This document shows, in pieces, positions 15,518-23,798 of a stretch of DNA of 34,637 nt. The notes under the pieces were generated by a model. It ran no database searches. It was not told where the DNA came from and saw only the letters and a list, made by a program, of their open reading frames with translations. Numbering within the stretch: the stretch's first letter is position 1; each line of letters starts with the position of its first letter. Made by a program: the position numbers and the translations under genes. This DNA comes from Candidatus Bathyarchaeota archaeon B24-2. Lineage in GTDB: Archaea > Thermoproteota > Bathyarchaeia > Bathyarchaeales > B24-2. Location of the stretch: NCBI GenBank assembly GCA_002490245.1, contig PCNA01000005.1, positions 1 to 34,637 on the forward strand, in the 5' to 3' direction.

Positions 15518-17272
15518 TTATTCTATTACTTTAAATTGTGACATCAGTTCTTCGAAGCTCGTTTTACCCTTAAAGTACTTGGACATCGCTACTGGAAGTT
15601 TCTCTATGCTTATTCGGAACTGTCTCCAGCTATCTCGGTCTCTAACGGTCACCGTGTCGTCTTCTAAGGTCTTATGATCCACCGTTACGGCTAAAGGAAC
15701 TCCTATCTCGTCTGCTCGAGCATACCGTCTACCTATGGAGGCTGACTCATCGTATTCGACCATGAAACCCTCGTCTAGTAGAGTCCTGTAGATTTGAAGG
15801 GCTTTGTCTTTTAGATCCTTTCTTGCGACTAGAGGGAAGACGGCGACTTGAATAGGAGCTATGTCTACCGGAAGGGAAAGAATAGTGCGGTTATCCTTCA
15901 CCCTGTATGAGTAGTATAGGGTGACATATAGCAGTCTTTCGGAGCCGAAGCTCGGCTCGATGACGTGAGGGATGAACTTCCTGCCTTTTATAGCCTTCTT
16001 TTCTTTAACTATCTTAACGTGTTCAGGCAAAATACGGAATTCTCCGGCTTGATAATATCCCTTCTCTCTAAACGCCCTTTCAACCTCGTCTGGGTCGGCC
16101 TTTGATAATAATCGTACCACTTCACCAGATAGATTCTTGAACTGCGGTCCGATGGTAGACATGAGGGGTTTAACGACCTTCTCCTCCACGTATATTGGTT
16201 CGCTAAACTCCTTGTATACCCTCAAGTCGACGCCGCTGTACAGCATATGTCTCTTAAGGTCGTAGTCGGTACGGTAGTTATGTCCGGAAACCTCGACCCA
16301 ACCGAGCCTATCCAAGTAGACTTCTTGGTCAAAGCCTTGGACTGAATAGTGTGCTCTCTCCCACTCGAGTTTCTCTATGAAACGCTGCTTGTCATCGGGT
16401 ATTCCAAGTTCGATGAGGAAGTTTTTAGCTAAAGCCATGAAGAACGCTAGCCACTCGTTTTTTATGATTCCTTTATTTAATGCTTCTTTTACGGTCATTT
16501 CGGTTATGTCGAATATACCCCTCAATTTGTTTTCTGCAAGAACTAACCTTAAAAGTTCGTCTTCGACCTCCTTGATTCTCGAGCATTTAGGGTTAGCTGG
16601 GTCGAAGAAGAATTCGAGGTCTATTATGGTGAATTCTCTCAGACGTATAGGACCCTGTCTCGGAGATATCTCATTCCTTAAAGCGTGGCCGATCTGTACT
16701 ATCCCGATCGGAAGCTTCTCCCTCGCCGCCTCATATACTCTTTTATACTCGGTGAATATTCCTTGAGCCGCCTCAGGGCGGCCGTAACCTAAGTTTTTGG
16801 AGTATGGCCCGATCGTCGTTTCGAACATCGTCAAGAAGTATCTCGGCTCCCTGAACTCTCCACCGCATTCCGGGCATCTTACGCCTAACTTTCTGATCGT
16901 CTCTTCTATCTCTTTTAGGCCCATCTTCTCCGTCTCTGTGTCGGTTAATCCGGCCTCCTGAAGAAGGTGGTCTGCCCTGAACTTTCGGGTACATTTCTTG
17001 CATTCGACCATAGGTTCTTTAAAATGTTCGACATGACCGGAAGCTTCGAATACTTTACCCGGCACTATCACAGAGGTTTCTATCTCGAGGAATCCGAGTC
17101 TTCTTATGAACGTGTCTCTAAACTTGTTTTCTATGTTTCTCTTCAATATGGTACCTAGAGGGCCGATCGTTAAGAAGCCTGCGACTCCACCGTAGATCTC
17201 GTAGGAGGGCCAGAAGAAGCCTCTCCTCTTCGCTATGTCGTTCACCTTATCTATTATACTTTGCTGAGGCAT
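15518..17272 (-). CDS. glyS: Glycine--tRNA ligase
   Basis: Class II aminoacyl-tRNA synthetase of the dimeric archaeal/eukaryotic type (584 residues). Visible are the N-terminal GGVAGFLTIGPLG, two zinc-type pairs C91/C94 and C133/C136 within the insertion, motif 2 as HALRNEISPRQG, motif 3 as EPSFGSERLLYV, and the C-terminal anticodon-binding domain from about residue 470 (DIAPIQVAVFPL). It charges tRNA-Gly in the cytoplasm. ATG at 17272. It stands alone between the DUF47-endA pair and a small zinc-ribbon gene, with an A/T-rich intergenic stretch on each side. Confidence 0.98.
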   Translation of the reverse strand: MPQQSIIDKVNDIAKRRGFFWPSYEIYGGVAGFLTIGPLGTILKRNIENKFRDTFIRRLGFLEIETSVIVPGKVFEASGHVEHFKEPMVECKKCTRKFRADHLLQEAGLTDTETEKMGLKEIEETIRKLGVRCPECGGEFREPRYFLTMFETTIGPYSKNLGYGRPEAAQGIFTEYKRVYEAAREKLPIGIVQIGHALRNEISPRQGPIRLREFTIIDLEFFFDPANPKCSRIKEVEDELLRLVLAENKLRGIFDITEMTVKEALNKGIIKNEWLAFFMALAKNFLIELGIPDDKQRFIEKLEWERAHYSVQGFDQEVYLDRLGWVEVSGHNYRTDYDLKRHMLYSGVDLRVYKEFSEPIYVEEKVVKPLMSTIGPQFKNLSGEVVRLLSKADPDEVERAFREKGYYQAGEFRILPEHVKIVKEKKAIKGRKFIPHVIEPSFGSERLLYVTLYYSYRVKDNRTILSLPVDIAPIQVAVFPLVARKDLKDKALQIYRTLLDEGFMVEYDESASIGRRYARADEIGVPLAVTVDHKTLEDDTVTVRDRDSWRQFRISIEKLPVAMSKYFKGKTSFEELMSQFKVIE

Positions 17273-17350
17273 GAAGCCTTGCTCCCCGCTTGCTTAAGGC
17301 TATTTGAATCTACTTGCCTCAGTATTAGCCGAGGTGAAATATTAAAATTG

Positions 17351-17596
17351 TTAAAGCCGCGATTCAGAGGGTTTATCGCCGACTATTTTAACTTCTCTCA
17401 CTCTACCTACGTCATTTAACTCGAACTTAAGCATCAAACGTTCGATTAGGAAGGCTGCACCGTTAAACGTTTCATGACACACTCCACATTCGATATCGGA
17501 TCGTAACTCCAAGACGTACCAAGACGCTTCAACATAGACTTTACCGCAGTAAGGACATTTTATAACCGATACGTCGAGATAAGCCTCTCCATTCAC
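17351..17596 (-). CDS. Small zinc-ribbon-like protein
   Basis: Not recognised as a named family. The 81-residue protein has a CPYCG knuckle near residue 14 and a CGVC pair near 37-40, the four-cysteine arrangement of a zinc ribbon, followed by a mixed region ending in charged residues. ATG at 17596 has GGTGA directly upstream. It lies between pgi/pmi and glyS on the same strand, 54 bases from the upstream gene, so cotranscription with the isomerase gene is possible. The cysteine spacing supports a real protein. Confidence 0.7.
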   Translation of the reverse strand: MNGEAYLDVSVIKCPYCGKVYVEASWYVLELRSDIECGVCHETFNGAAFLIERLMLKFELNDVGRVREVKIVGDKPSESRL

Positions 17597-17649
17597 CTAG
17601 AGCCACCACACTAACATCCTTTTAAGTGTAGGAAGGATATAAGATTGCT

Positions 17650-18831
17650 TTAGACTTTATCGTCTCTTAGAGACTGTAAGATTAAACCTTCAAACTTAAG
17701 CTCCAACGACCTAATCGAGGCAGATTTGGCAGCGATCTCAGCTTTTAGCTTCTCTATCGTCTTAACAGGTGTGGGATCTATACCACGCAATATGGCGAGA
17801 TAGACGCTTGCTAGGTCTCCGACGAGTATGGCTGAAAGCATGTTCGCCAATATACTATCGCCTAGGCAATATACCTCAAAAACCTTTGACGACTTAGAGA
17901 ACGCTAGAGAGGAAGTAACCTCTATTCGGTTCTTAATCTCTTTAGGTTCGTTGCGACTTCTCAGTAAGATTACGGTGAATAACTTGGTTATCGGGTCTTC
18001 GGGCTCCCAACCCATGATCAAATTGTGGTCTAACTCTGGAAAGTAGCTGGAGAAGCCTAACGATTTACTGTTCTCGTTGAACTGCGTCTTAAACCTCTCC
18101 GCAACAGGTTTCAGCGGGCCGTAACCTAAGACCAGTGGCACGGTACCGAAGACTACAGATGCGAGCTTTTTGGATTCATTCGATTCTGTCGGCACCTCCG
18201 GCTTCACCCTTTCTTTCAAACCGTTAAGTATGGAGACCGTTTCTCCGAGTTCCTTATCTAAACCCTTAACCAAACCTAATTCCTGCAATATGAACATCTG
18301 AGGGAGAAGTAAGTAAGGAAGAGCTGCTCTAGGAGGCATACCAGCCGGAATCATTATTAAAGGAGCCTTAGCCTTCTCGGCGAATTCTTTCAAGCGGCCC
18401 CCCGAAGTTACAGCCACCACTTTACAGCCCTTCTGTAGGGCGTCTATGAACGCGCTTAACGTCTCCTCGGTCATTCCAGAGTAGCTCACGGTGAATACTA
18501 AGGTATCTTCGTCCGCATATTTTGGTAGGCTATAATCTCTATATACCTCCATCGGCACATCTAGCTTTTCTCTAGCCCACTCTTTAAGGAGGTCTCCGCC
18601 GATAGCCGAACCTCCCATACCTGCATGGATTATCGAGCTTATTTTTCCCTTCCAAGAACTTAGCTTAGACTTAAACCTTTGAACTCCCCTCTTAGACAGG
18701 TTTATAGCGTCTATACAATAGGAAGGCAGGTTAAGGCAGTGCTCGACCATACCGCTTTTATCTAACTCTCTAATCTTTTCTAAGTCGTCAAGAACCCCTT
18801 TATCTGCACACAAAAGGTTCACCTGAACCAA
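17650..18831 (-). CDS. Bifunctional phosphoglucose/phosphomannose isomerase
   Basis: Interconverts glucose-6-phosphate or mannose-6-phosphate with fructose-6-phosphate. It contains two SIS domains with the family marks GMGGSAIGGDLL (about 70-81), SYSGMTEETL, PRAALPY, FPELDHNLIMGWE and GIDPTPVKTIEKLK. At 393 residues it is longer than many archaeal members, with extra sequence at both ends. The frame opens at TTG 18831, but TTG at 18813 with GGTGA about seven bases upstream is a credible shorter start. It is the entry step to the PFK/aldolase pair elsewhere in the window and also supplies fructose-6-phosphate for amino-sugar and hexulose-6-phosphate metabolism. It is not the single-domain 6-phospho-3-hexuloisomerase. 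Confidence 0.95.
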   Translation of the reverse strand: MVQVNLLCADKGVLDDLEKIRELDKSGMVEHCLNLPSYCIDAINLSKRGVQRFKSKLSSWKGKISSIIHAGMGGSAIGGDLLKEWAREKLDVPMEVYRDYSLPKYADEDTLVFTVSYSGMTEETLSAFIDALQKGCKVVAVTSGGRLKEFAEKAKAPLIMIPAGMPPRAALPYLLLPQMFILQELGLVKGLDKELGETVSILNGLKERVKPEVPTESNESKKLASVVFGTVPLVLGYGPLKPVAERFKTQFNENSKSLGFSSYFPELDHNLIMGWEPEDPITKLFTVILLRSRNEPKEIKNRIEVTSSLAFSKSSKVFEVYCLGDSILANMLSAILVGDLASVYLAILRGIDPTPVKTIEKLKAEIAAKSASIRSLELKFEGLILQSLRDDKV

Positions 18832-18864
18832 TTAGTGTAGCGGGTTATTAAAAACTTTTAAGAC

Positions 18865-19803
18865 TTGAAACAAATTTCAGAGTGGAGCGTAAAGGTCTCA
18901 GCGCTGGCAGGTGACGGTCTGTTGAACGAGAGAAGAGAGATCCCCCTAAAGAGGAACAAAACACTCTCTATCGCCATACCAGCCTCCATCGTAGACGACG
19001 TGTACCATCTGAGAGATAAGACCCTGATGATAGGTTGGATAGGGAGGGCAGCTTCCATCTTCAGGGTCGACGAAATCATAATCTACCGGGACAAATCGGT
19101 CGAAGAGCAGAAGGATGCAAGCAGAGCCATAGCAGACGTCCTAACCTACATGGAGACACCTCAGTACCTTCGACGTAGGTTGATACCCATGAAGCCTTCA
19201 CTACGTTATGCGGGGGTGCTTCCACCTTTAAGGACCCCTCACCATCCGACGAGACGAAGGTTCATCGACCTGTATCCAGGCGAGTTTAGAGAAGGAATCG
19301 TTATCTCATCTTCTGACAGGAGAAGTCTAGTCGATATAGGGGTGGAGAGGCCTGCGCATATCCCCGGAGTTAAGTTACCGATGAAAAGTAGGGTTACTGT
19401 TCAGATCGTTAAGCTCGGAAAACGAATCCATGGAAGGATAGTCGATAGGGAGGATGTTAAATATTACTGGGGGTACAGAGTGATCGATTTCGAAGGTACG
19501 TTGAAGACTCTACTTGAGAAAGAGGATAGAAGGATGGTTATAGCGACTTCGAGATACGGTAAGGACGTAGGCGAGGTGTGGGATGAGCTAAAAGAAGGGG
19601 TTAATAAGTTTGATGGAATTCTGGTTTTGTTTGGTGCTCCTACCGCTGGGCTATATGATATTGCCAAAAAGGAGAATATAGAGCTTGATAAAGAAGTTCA
19701 TTTCACGTTAAACTTCTTTAGGTCTCAGGGAACGGAGACCGTTAGGACTGAGGAAGCAGTTTTAGGTGTACTTTCGATATTGAACTTACTGCTAGGTGAT
19801 TGA
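18865..19803 (+). CDS. SPOUT-family RNA methyltransferase (COG2106, putative uridine-N3)
   Basis: Trefoil-knot RNA methyltransferase of 312 residues. The N-terminal half of the SPOUT fold (LSIAIPASIVDDVYHLRDKT) is followed by an inserted beta-barrel at about 138-210 (YPGEFREGIVI to WGYRV). The knot then follows, with LVLFGAPTAGLYDIA and the SAM-binding NFFRSQGTETVRTEEA, and the helix LGVLSILNLL. This family commonly sits just ahead of uL3 in archaea and is annotated as a putative rRNA uridine-N3 methyltransferase. Start is TTG at 18865; no clear ribosome-binding site is seen and a TTATTAAA box is close upstream, so the transcript may be near leaderless. A nitroreductase gene on the opposite strand separates it from uL3. 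Confidence 0.92.
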   Translation: MKQISEWSVKVSALAGDGLLNERREIPLKRNKTLSIAIPASIVDDVYHLRDKTLMIGWIGRAASIFRVDEIIIYRDKSVEEQKDASRAIADVLTYMETPQYLRRRLIPMKPSLRYAGVLPPLRTPHHPTRRRFIDLYPGEFREGIVISSSDRRSLVDIGVERPAHIPGVKLPMKSRVTVQIVKLGKRIHGRIVDREDVKYYWGYRVIDFEGTLKTLLEKEDRRMVIATSRYGKDVGEVWDELKEGVNKFDGILVLFGAPTAGLYDIAKKENIELDKEVHFTLNFFRSQGTETVRTEEAVLGVLSILNLLLGD

Positions 19804-19804
19804 G

Positions 19805-20329
19805 TCAAGCGAATTTTTCGTAGCAGACTATTTCCTCTAAGCTCTTTCTACTCATGGACGATGTGAAGGCTTCACCCTTCGGATAACCTAATGGAGTAAT
19901 AGCGACTACGTTGTATTCAGGTGGAATGTCTAGAACTTTCTTTAGTTCGTCGTTGTTGAAGGCACCTATCCAGCATGTGCCGAGGCCCTCTGCCCTAGCC
20001 GCTAGGATTAAATGTGTCATAGCTATCGTTACGTCCACCACCATACTTAAGCTCCCCATGTATCCCCCTCTGTTGTAGCCGATATCACGTCCACAAGCCA
20101 CTATCACAACGGGTGCTTCACTGATGAACGTCTGATGGTTGCAGGCTTCGGCAACCTTCTTCTTCAAGTCTTCGTCCCTAACTACGATGAATTTCCATGG
20201 CTGTCTGTTTGCGCCTGAAGGCGCGATCCTAGCGGCTTCTAAAACCCTTCTTAGTTTATCTTCTGGTATAGGTTCGGGACTGTAGGATCTAATGCTTCTA
20301 CGGGTTTTTATTACTTCGTAAAACTCCAA
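19805..20329 (-). CDS. Nitroreductase family protein
   Basis: FMN-dependent NAD(P)H oxidoreductase fold of 174 residues. It has the flavin-phosphate motif TRRSIRSYSPEPIP, the APSGANRQPWKFIVV segment, the dimer-interface GLGTCWIGAF and the final GYPKGE. The true substrate is unknown; members act on quinones, nitro compounds or flavins, or dehalogenate. The start is TTG at 20329 with GGTGG about 11 bases upstream. It ends one base from the stop of the convergent methyltransferase gene and points away from uL3, so it looks inserted into an otherwise conserved pair. Confidence 0.93.
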   Translation of the reverse strand: MEFYEVIKTRRSIRSYSPEPIPEDKLRRVLEAARIAPSGANRQPWKFIVVRDEDLKKKVAEACNHQTFISEAPVVIVACGRDIGYNRGGYMGSLSMVVDVTIAMTHLILAARAEGLGTCWIGAFNNDELKKVLDIPPEYNVVAITPLGYPKGEAFTSSMSRKSLEEIVCYEKFA

Positions 20330-20398
20330 GGCCTACCACCTTCCGGTTAATTGGTTCTCTCTCTTCTAAGAGACGATTAGCGCTATTAAAATTTAATG

Positions 20399-20417
20399 TT
20401 AACCTCTCATAGGTTAA
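20399..20417. promoter_or_regulatory. Inverted repeat between nitroreductase and uL3 genes
   Basis: TTAACCT, a 5-base spacer, then AGGTTAA: a perfect 7-base dyad. On the minus strand it sits immediately upstream of an AAATTTTAAT TATA-like stretch (about 20386-20395) that could serve the nitroreductase gene. A regulator-binding site is the simplest reading. It lies upstream of the likely uL3 TATA box and so outside that leader. Confidence 0.25.
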
Positions 20418-20474
20418 GATGCTGGTCTATCGACGCTTCTGTATCCAGTGAATTTATATTCTGAATTCGCAACA

Positions 20475-20481
20475 TTTATAA
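20475..20481 (+). promoter_or_regulatory. TATA box of the ribosomal-protein operon
   Basis: TTTATAA 66-72 bases before the uL3 start. Transcription from about 20505 would give a leader of about 40 bases containing the GAGG ribosome-binding site at 20537-20540. Confidence 0.45.
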
Positions 20482-20546
20482 CTACATATTCTTCATCATT
20501 TTGAGAAGGTAAAGCCTTAAAGACTATATTAAAGAAGAGGTTAGAG

Positions 20547-21551
20547 ATGGGGCATAGAAAGAAGAGCGCTCCAAGGAGAGGTTCGTTAGCTTTCCTACCT
20601 AAGGGTAGGGCCTCTAGACACATAGCTAGGATACGGTATTGGCCTAGCGTGGAGTATGGCCCTGTCCCCTTAGGCTTTGCGGGCTATAAGGCCGGTATGA
20701 CCCACGTATTCTATATAAACAAGGATGAAGGATCTCCTGATTACGGGAGGGAGGTATTTAAGGCGGCCACTGTTTTAGAGACTCCTCCGATGAAAGTTTG
20801 CGCGGTTAGGGTGTATGAAAAGACTTATGACGGATTAAAGTCTCTTACAGAGGTTTGGAGCAAGGACTTGCCGAGAGACTTAGAGAGAGTTTTCACCCTA
20901 CCGAAGAAACCAAGGGAAGAAGGGCTGGAAAAGTTAGAGAGTTATATAGACAGGATCTCTGAAGTTAGGATCCTTGCCGCCACCCAACCAAGGTTAACAT
21001 CTGTACCTAAGAAGAAACCCGACTTGATGGAGATTAAGATCGGCGGCGGGACCGTGGAGGAGCAGCTGAAATACGTCGAAGGTATATTCGGAAAAGATCT
21101 TTCGATCTCAGACGTCTTTAAGGAGGGATCCTTAGTCGACGTCATATCGATCACGAAGGGGAAGGGTTTCCAAGGGCCCGTAAAACGTTTTGGAGTAAAG
21201 ATTCTACCTCATAAGTCACGCAAAACCAAGAGAGGAGTGGCAGCGATCGGGCCATGGCATCCAGCTAGGGTGCTATACACGGTTCCTAGACCCGGTCAGA
21301 TGGGATATTTCCACAGGGTCGAGTACAACAAACTCATCCTCAAGATAGGTTCAGATGGCAGTGAGATAACGCCTAAAGGCGGGTTCGTTAATTACGGTTT
21401 AGTTCGTGGGGATTACGTGTTGATCGAGGGAAGCGTACCCGGACCTGTGAAGCGTCTGGTTAGACTTAGATATCCAGCGCGTCCACCTAAAGCAGGGGCT
21501 GTTCAACTACCGGAAGTTACGTATATTTCTTTAGAGTCCAAGCAGGGGTAA
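20547..21551 (+). CDS. rpl3: 50S ribosomal protein uL3
   Basis: Archaeal uL3 of 334 residues, normal length. Begins MGHRKKSAPRRGSLAFLPKG. It contains GFAGYKAGMTHV, the tentacle loop region GKGFQGPVKRFGVKI with HKSRKTKRG, and GPWHPARVLYTVPRPGQMGY near the peptidyl-transferase centre. ATG at 20547 is preceded by GAGG. First gene of the L3-L4-L23-L2-S19 run; it is followed by uL4 at six bases. Confidence 0.98.
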   Translation: MGHRKKSAPRRGSLAFLPKGRASRHIARIRYWPSVEYGPVPLGFAGYKAGMTHVFYINKDEGSPDYGREVFKAATVLETPPMKVCAVRVYEKTYDGLKSLTEVWSKDLPRDLERVFTLPKKPREEGLEKLESYIDRISEVRILAATQPRLTSVPKKKPDLMEIKIGGGTVEEQLKYVEGIFGKDLSISDVFKEGSLVDVISITKGKGFQGPVKRFGVKILPHKSRKTKRGVAAIGPWHPARVLYTVPRPGQMGYFHRVEYNKLILKIGSDGSEITPKGGFVNYGLVRGDYVLIEGSVPGPVKRLVRLRYPARPPKAGAVQLPEVTYISLESKQG

Positions 21552-21557
21552 TAGACT

Positions 21558-22343
21558 ATGAACGTTCTTAAAGCTCACATATACGACCTTAAAGGTGAAG
21601 TTGCGGGAGAAATTCAGCTTCCTCAAGTATTCATGACTCCTCTACGCCCGCTAGTTATTAAGCGGGCTTTCTTAGCCCAGTTATCTAGGAAGTTCCAGCC
21701 TCAAGGTAGAGATCCTATGGCTGGGAAGAGGACCACGGCGGAATCGATCGGCGTAGGCTATGGTGTAGCTAGGGTAGCGAGGATAAAGGGAAGCATGCGC
21801 GCGGCTTTGATACCATTCGCCGTCGGCGGTAGAACCACTCACCCGCCGACCTCAGAAAAGAAGATCGTGAAGCGTATACCGAAAAAGGAAAGAAGGCTTG
21901 CCTTATTCTCAGCGATCGCTGCAACGGCCTCTAAGGAACTTGTAGCCGCTAGAGGACATGCAATAGACGACGTTCTAGAGATACCGGTGATAGCGGTAAG
22001 CGAGATCGAGAAGCTGAAGAAGACCAGAGAAGTTAAAGAGGTGTTCATGAACCTAGGCCTCTGGCCCGACGTCCTTAGGGTTAAGAAGAGTAGGAAGATA
22101 CGTGCTGGTAAAGGTAAGATGAGAGGCAGAGCCGTTAAAGAGGCGGTCGGCCCGCTCATAGTGGTTAAGGAAAGCGACGGTATAGATAAGGCTGCACGAA
22201 ACCTTCCAGGAGTCGACGTAGTGAAGGTGACTAACTTAAACGTGGGGGTTTTGGCTCCAGGAGCTCATCCGGGGAGACTTACCTTATGGTCTTCCTCAGC
22301 CCTCGAGGAACTCCAGAGATTGGAGGAGGAGCTCACGAAATGA
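21558..22343 (+). CDS. rpl4: 50S ribosomal protein uL4
   Basis: Archaeal uL4 of 261 residues. The family's long exit-tunnel loop is visible (QPQGRDPMAGKRTTAESIGVG, then GGRTTHPPTSEK), followed by the globular RLALFSAIAATASKELVAARGH segment and the C-terminal LAPGAHPGRLTLWSSSALEEL. It begins six bases after uL3, and its TGA overlaps the ATG of uL23 (ATGA at 22340-22343), a sign of translational coupling. Confidence 0.98.
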   Translation: MNVLKAHIYDLKGEVAGEIQLPQVFMTPLRPLVIKRAFLAQLSRKFQPQGRDPMAGKRTTAESIGVGYGVARVARIKGSMRAALIPFAVGGRTTHPPTSEKKIVKRIPKKERRLALFSAIAATASKELVAARGHAIDDVLEIPVIAVSEIEKLKKTREVKEVFMNLGLWPDVLRVKKSRKIRAGKGKMRGRAVKEAVGPLIVVKESDGIDKAARNLPGVDVVKVTNLNVGVLAPGAHPGRLTLWSSSALEELQRLEEELTK

Positions 22344-22600
22344 AGGCACACGAGATAATTTTATACCCTCTGATGACAGAGGAGGCTAGTAGGCTTATAG
22401 AGACAGAGAATAAACTGGTCTTTATCGTCGATAGGAGAGCGAATAAGAAGGAAGTTAAAAGGGCTGTGGAGGAACTATACGACGTTAAGGTCGAGAAGGT
22501 TAACACCTGTATAACCCCTAAAGGCCTTAAGAAGGCCTTCGTTAAGCTAGAGCCAACATATAAAGCGGCGGATGTAGCCATAAAGCTAGGTATCCTATAA
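22340..22600 (+). CDS. rpl23: 50S ribosomal protein uL23
   Basis: uL23 of 86 residues: MKAHEIILYPLMTEEASRLI, then KLVFIVDRRANKKEVKRAVE and YDVKVEKVNT, the standard core that contacts 23S rRNA at the exit tunnel and docks SRP. The ATG at 22340 overlaps the uL4 stop. The frame is open further upstream to 22286, but that extension lies inside uL4 and does not match the family, so the shorter start is used. Confidence 0.98.
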   Translation: MKAHEIILYPLMTEEASRLIETENKLVFIVDRRANKKEVKRAVEELYDVKVEKVNTCITPKGLKKAFVKLEPTYKAADVAIKLGIL

Positions 22601-22613
22601 GAGGCGTGGAGAA

Positions 22614-23348
22614 TTGGGTAAGAGGATCAGAGTCCAAAGGAGAGGTAGAGGCACACCAACCTTTAAGGCGGCTAAATCAGGTAAGATAGCCCCTGTCACC
22701 TATCCGATGCTCTACTTCGAGAAGGAGTTCTCGGTTATCGAGGGGAAAGTTCTCGAGATCATGCATGAACCTGGGCGTGGAACCCCCCTTGCATGCGTCG
22801 AGTTAAGTAACGGTGAGAGGTACTATACCGTGGTTCCTGAAGGTGTCTATGAGGGGCAAAGTATAAAGATCGGGCCTGACGCCCCGGTTGAAGTCGGAAA
22901 CGTCTTACCTTTAGGTAGAATACCTGAGGGAACTATAGTCTGCAACGTCGAGATTCGACCCGGAAGCGGAGGCAAACTGGCTAGGTCTTCAGGAGCCTAC
23001 GCGACGGTGGTTTCACATACTGAAGAAGGCACCATAATTAAGCTCCCTTCAGGCAAGACGAAAGTCCTTAAGGATAACTGCCGTGCAACTATAGGTGTTG
23101 TGGCCGGTTCAGGACGGTTGGATAAACCTTTGCTGAAGGCTGGCAAGAAGTATCACCTAATGAGGGCGAAAGGACACAAATATCCTAGGACTAGAGGGAG
23201 AGCTATGGTTGCCGCTTCACATCCATATGGAAGTAGTAAGCGCGGCGCTAGGAAGGTTACTACGGTCTCGAGGAACGCTCCTCCAGGACAGAAAGTAGGT
23301 TTGATAGCGGCTAGGAGCACCGGTAGGAAGCGTAGGAGAAGGAGGTAA
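22614..23348 (+). CDS. rpl2: 50S ribosomal protein uL2
   Basis: uL2 of 244 residues: MGKRIRVQRRGRGTPTFKA, the KAGKKYHLMRAKGHKYPRTRG region, VAASHPYGSSKRG near the peptidyl-transferase-centre histidine loop, and the basic tail. The start is TTG at 22614 with GTGGA just upstream, 13 bases after the uL23 stop. Followed by uS19 after about 43 bases. Confidence 0.98.
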   Translation: MGKRIRVQRRGRGTPTFKAAKSGKIAPVTYPMLYFEKEFSVIEGKVLEIMHEPGRGTPLACVELSNGERYYTVVPEGVYEGQSIKIGPDAPVEVGNVLPLGRIPEGTIVCNVEIRPGSGGKLARSSGAYATVVSHTEEGTIIKLPSGKTKVLKDNCRATIGVVAGSGRLDKPLLKAGKKYHLMRAKGHKYPRTRGRAMVAASHPYGSSKRGARKVTTVSRNAPPGQKVGLIAARSTGRKRRRRR

Positions 23349-23391
23349 ACTTAAATAGATACTCTCTTCTCTGGTATTTGAGGTGTATAGA

Positions 23392-23793
23392 ATGCCGAGG
23401 GAGTTCACGTATAGGGGCTATACGCTCGAAGAGCTGCAGAGCATGTCTATGGACGAGTTCATCCATCTACTGCCTTCGAGGATGAGGAGAAGCCTACGTA
23501 GAGGGCTGACTTACGAGCAGAGGAAACTCTTAGAGAAGATAAGGGAGAGACTTAGGAACAAAGATAACGGGAGTAAGCCGATAAAGACCCATGCACGCGA
23601 TGCCATAATCCTACCTGAGATGGTCGGGTTAAGGATCCTCGTGCACAACGGTAAAGAATTCGTTCCAGTAGACATAAAACCTGAGATGATAGGCCACTAC
23701 CTCGGCGAGTTCGCGATAACCAACAAGCCTGTAAAGCACGGCGCCCCAGGGATCGGTGCTTCAAGGTCTTCTATGTACGTGCCCCTGAAGTAG
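23392..23793 (+). CDS. rps19: 30S ribosomal protein uS19
   Basis: uS19 of 133 residues, beginning [20 protein letters not shown], then [13 protein letters not shown], the [17 protein letters not shown] core and the final HKP-like [20 protein letters not shown] at 23392 is chosen because GAGGTG lies six bases upstream; a GTG at 23383 is in frame but overlaps that site. In archaea uL22, uS3 and uL29 normally follow, but here the operon ends: the next gene is convergent and only five bases away. Confidence 0.98.
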   Translation: MPREFTYRGYTLEELQSMSMDEFIHLLPSRMRRSLRRGLTYEQRKLLEKIRERLRNKDNGSKPIKTHARDAIILPEMVGLRILVHNGKEFVPVDIKPEMIGHYLGEFAITNKPVKHGAPGIGASRSSMYVPLK

Positions 23794-23798
23794 AGGCC

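Noticed and set aside
17650-18831. 6-phospho-3-hexuloisomerase as partner of the HPS domain
   Set aside because: The protein has two SIS domains and the PGI/PMI signatures (FPELDHN, GIDPTPVKTIEKLK) and is twice the length of PHI.
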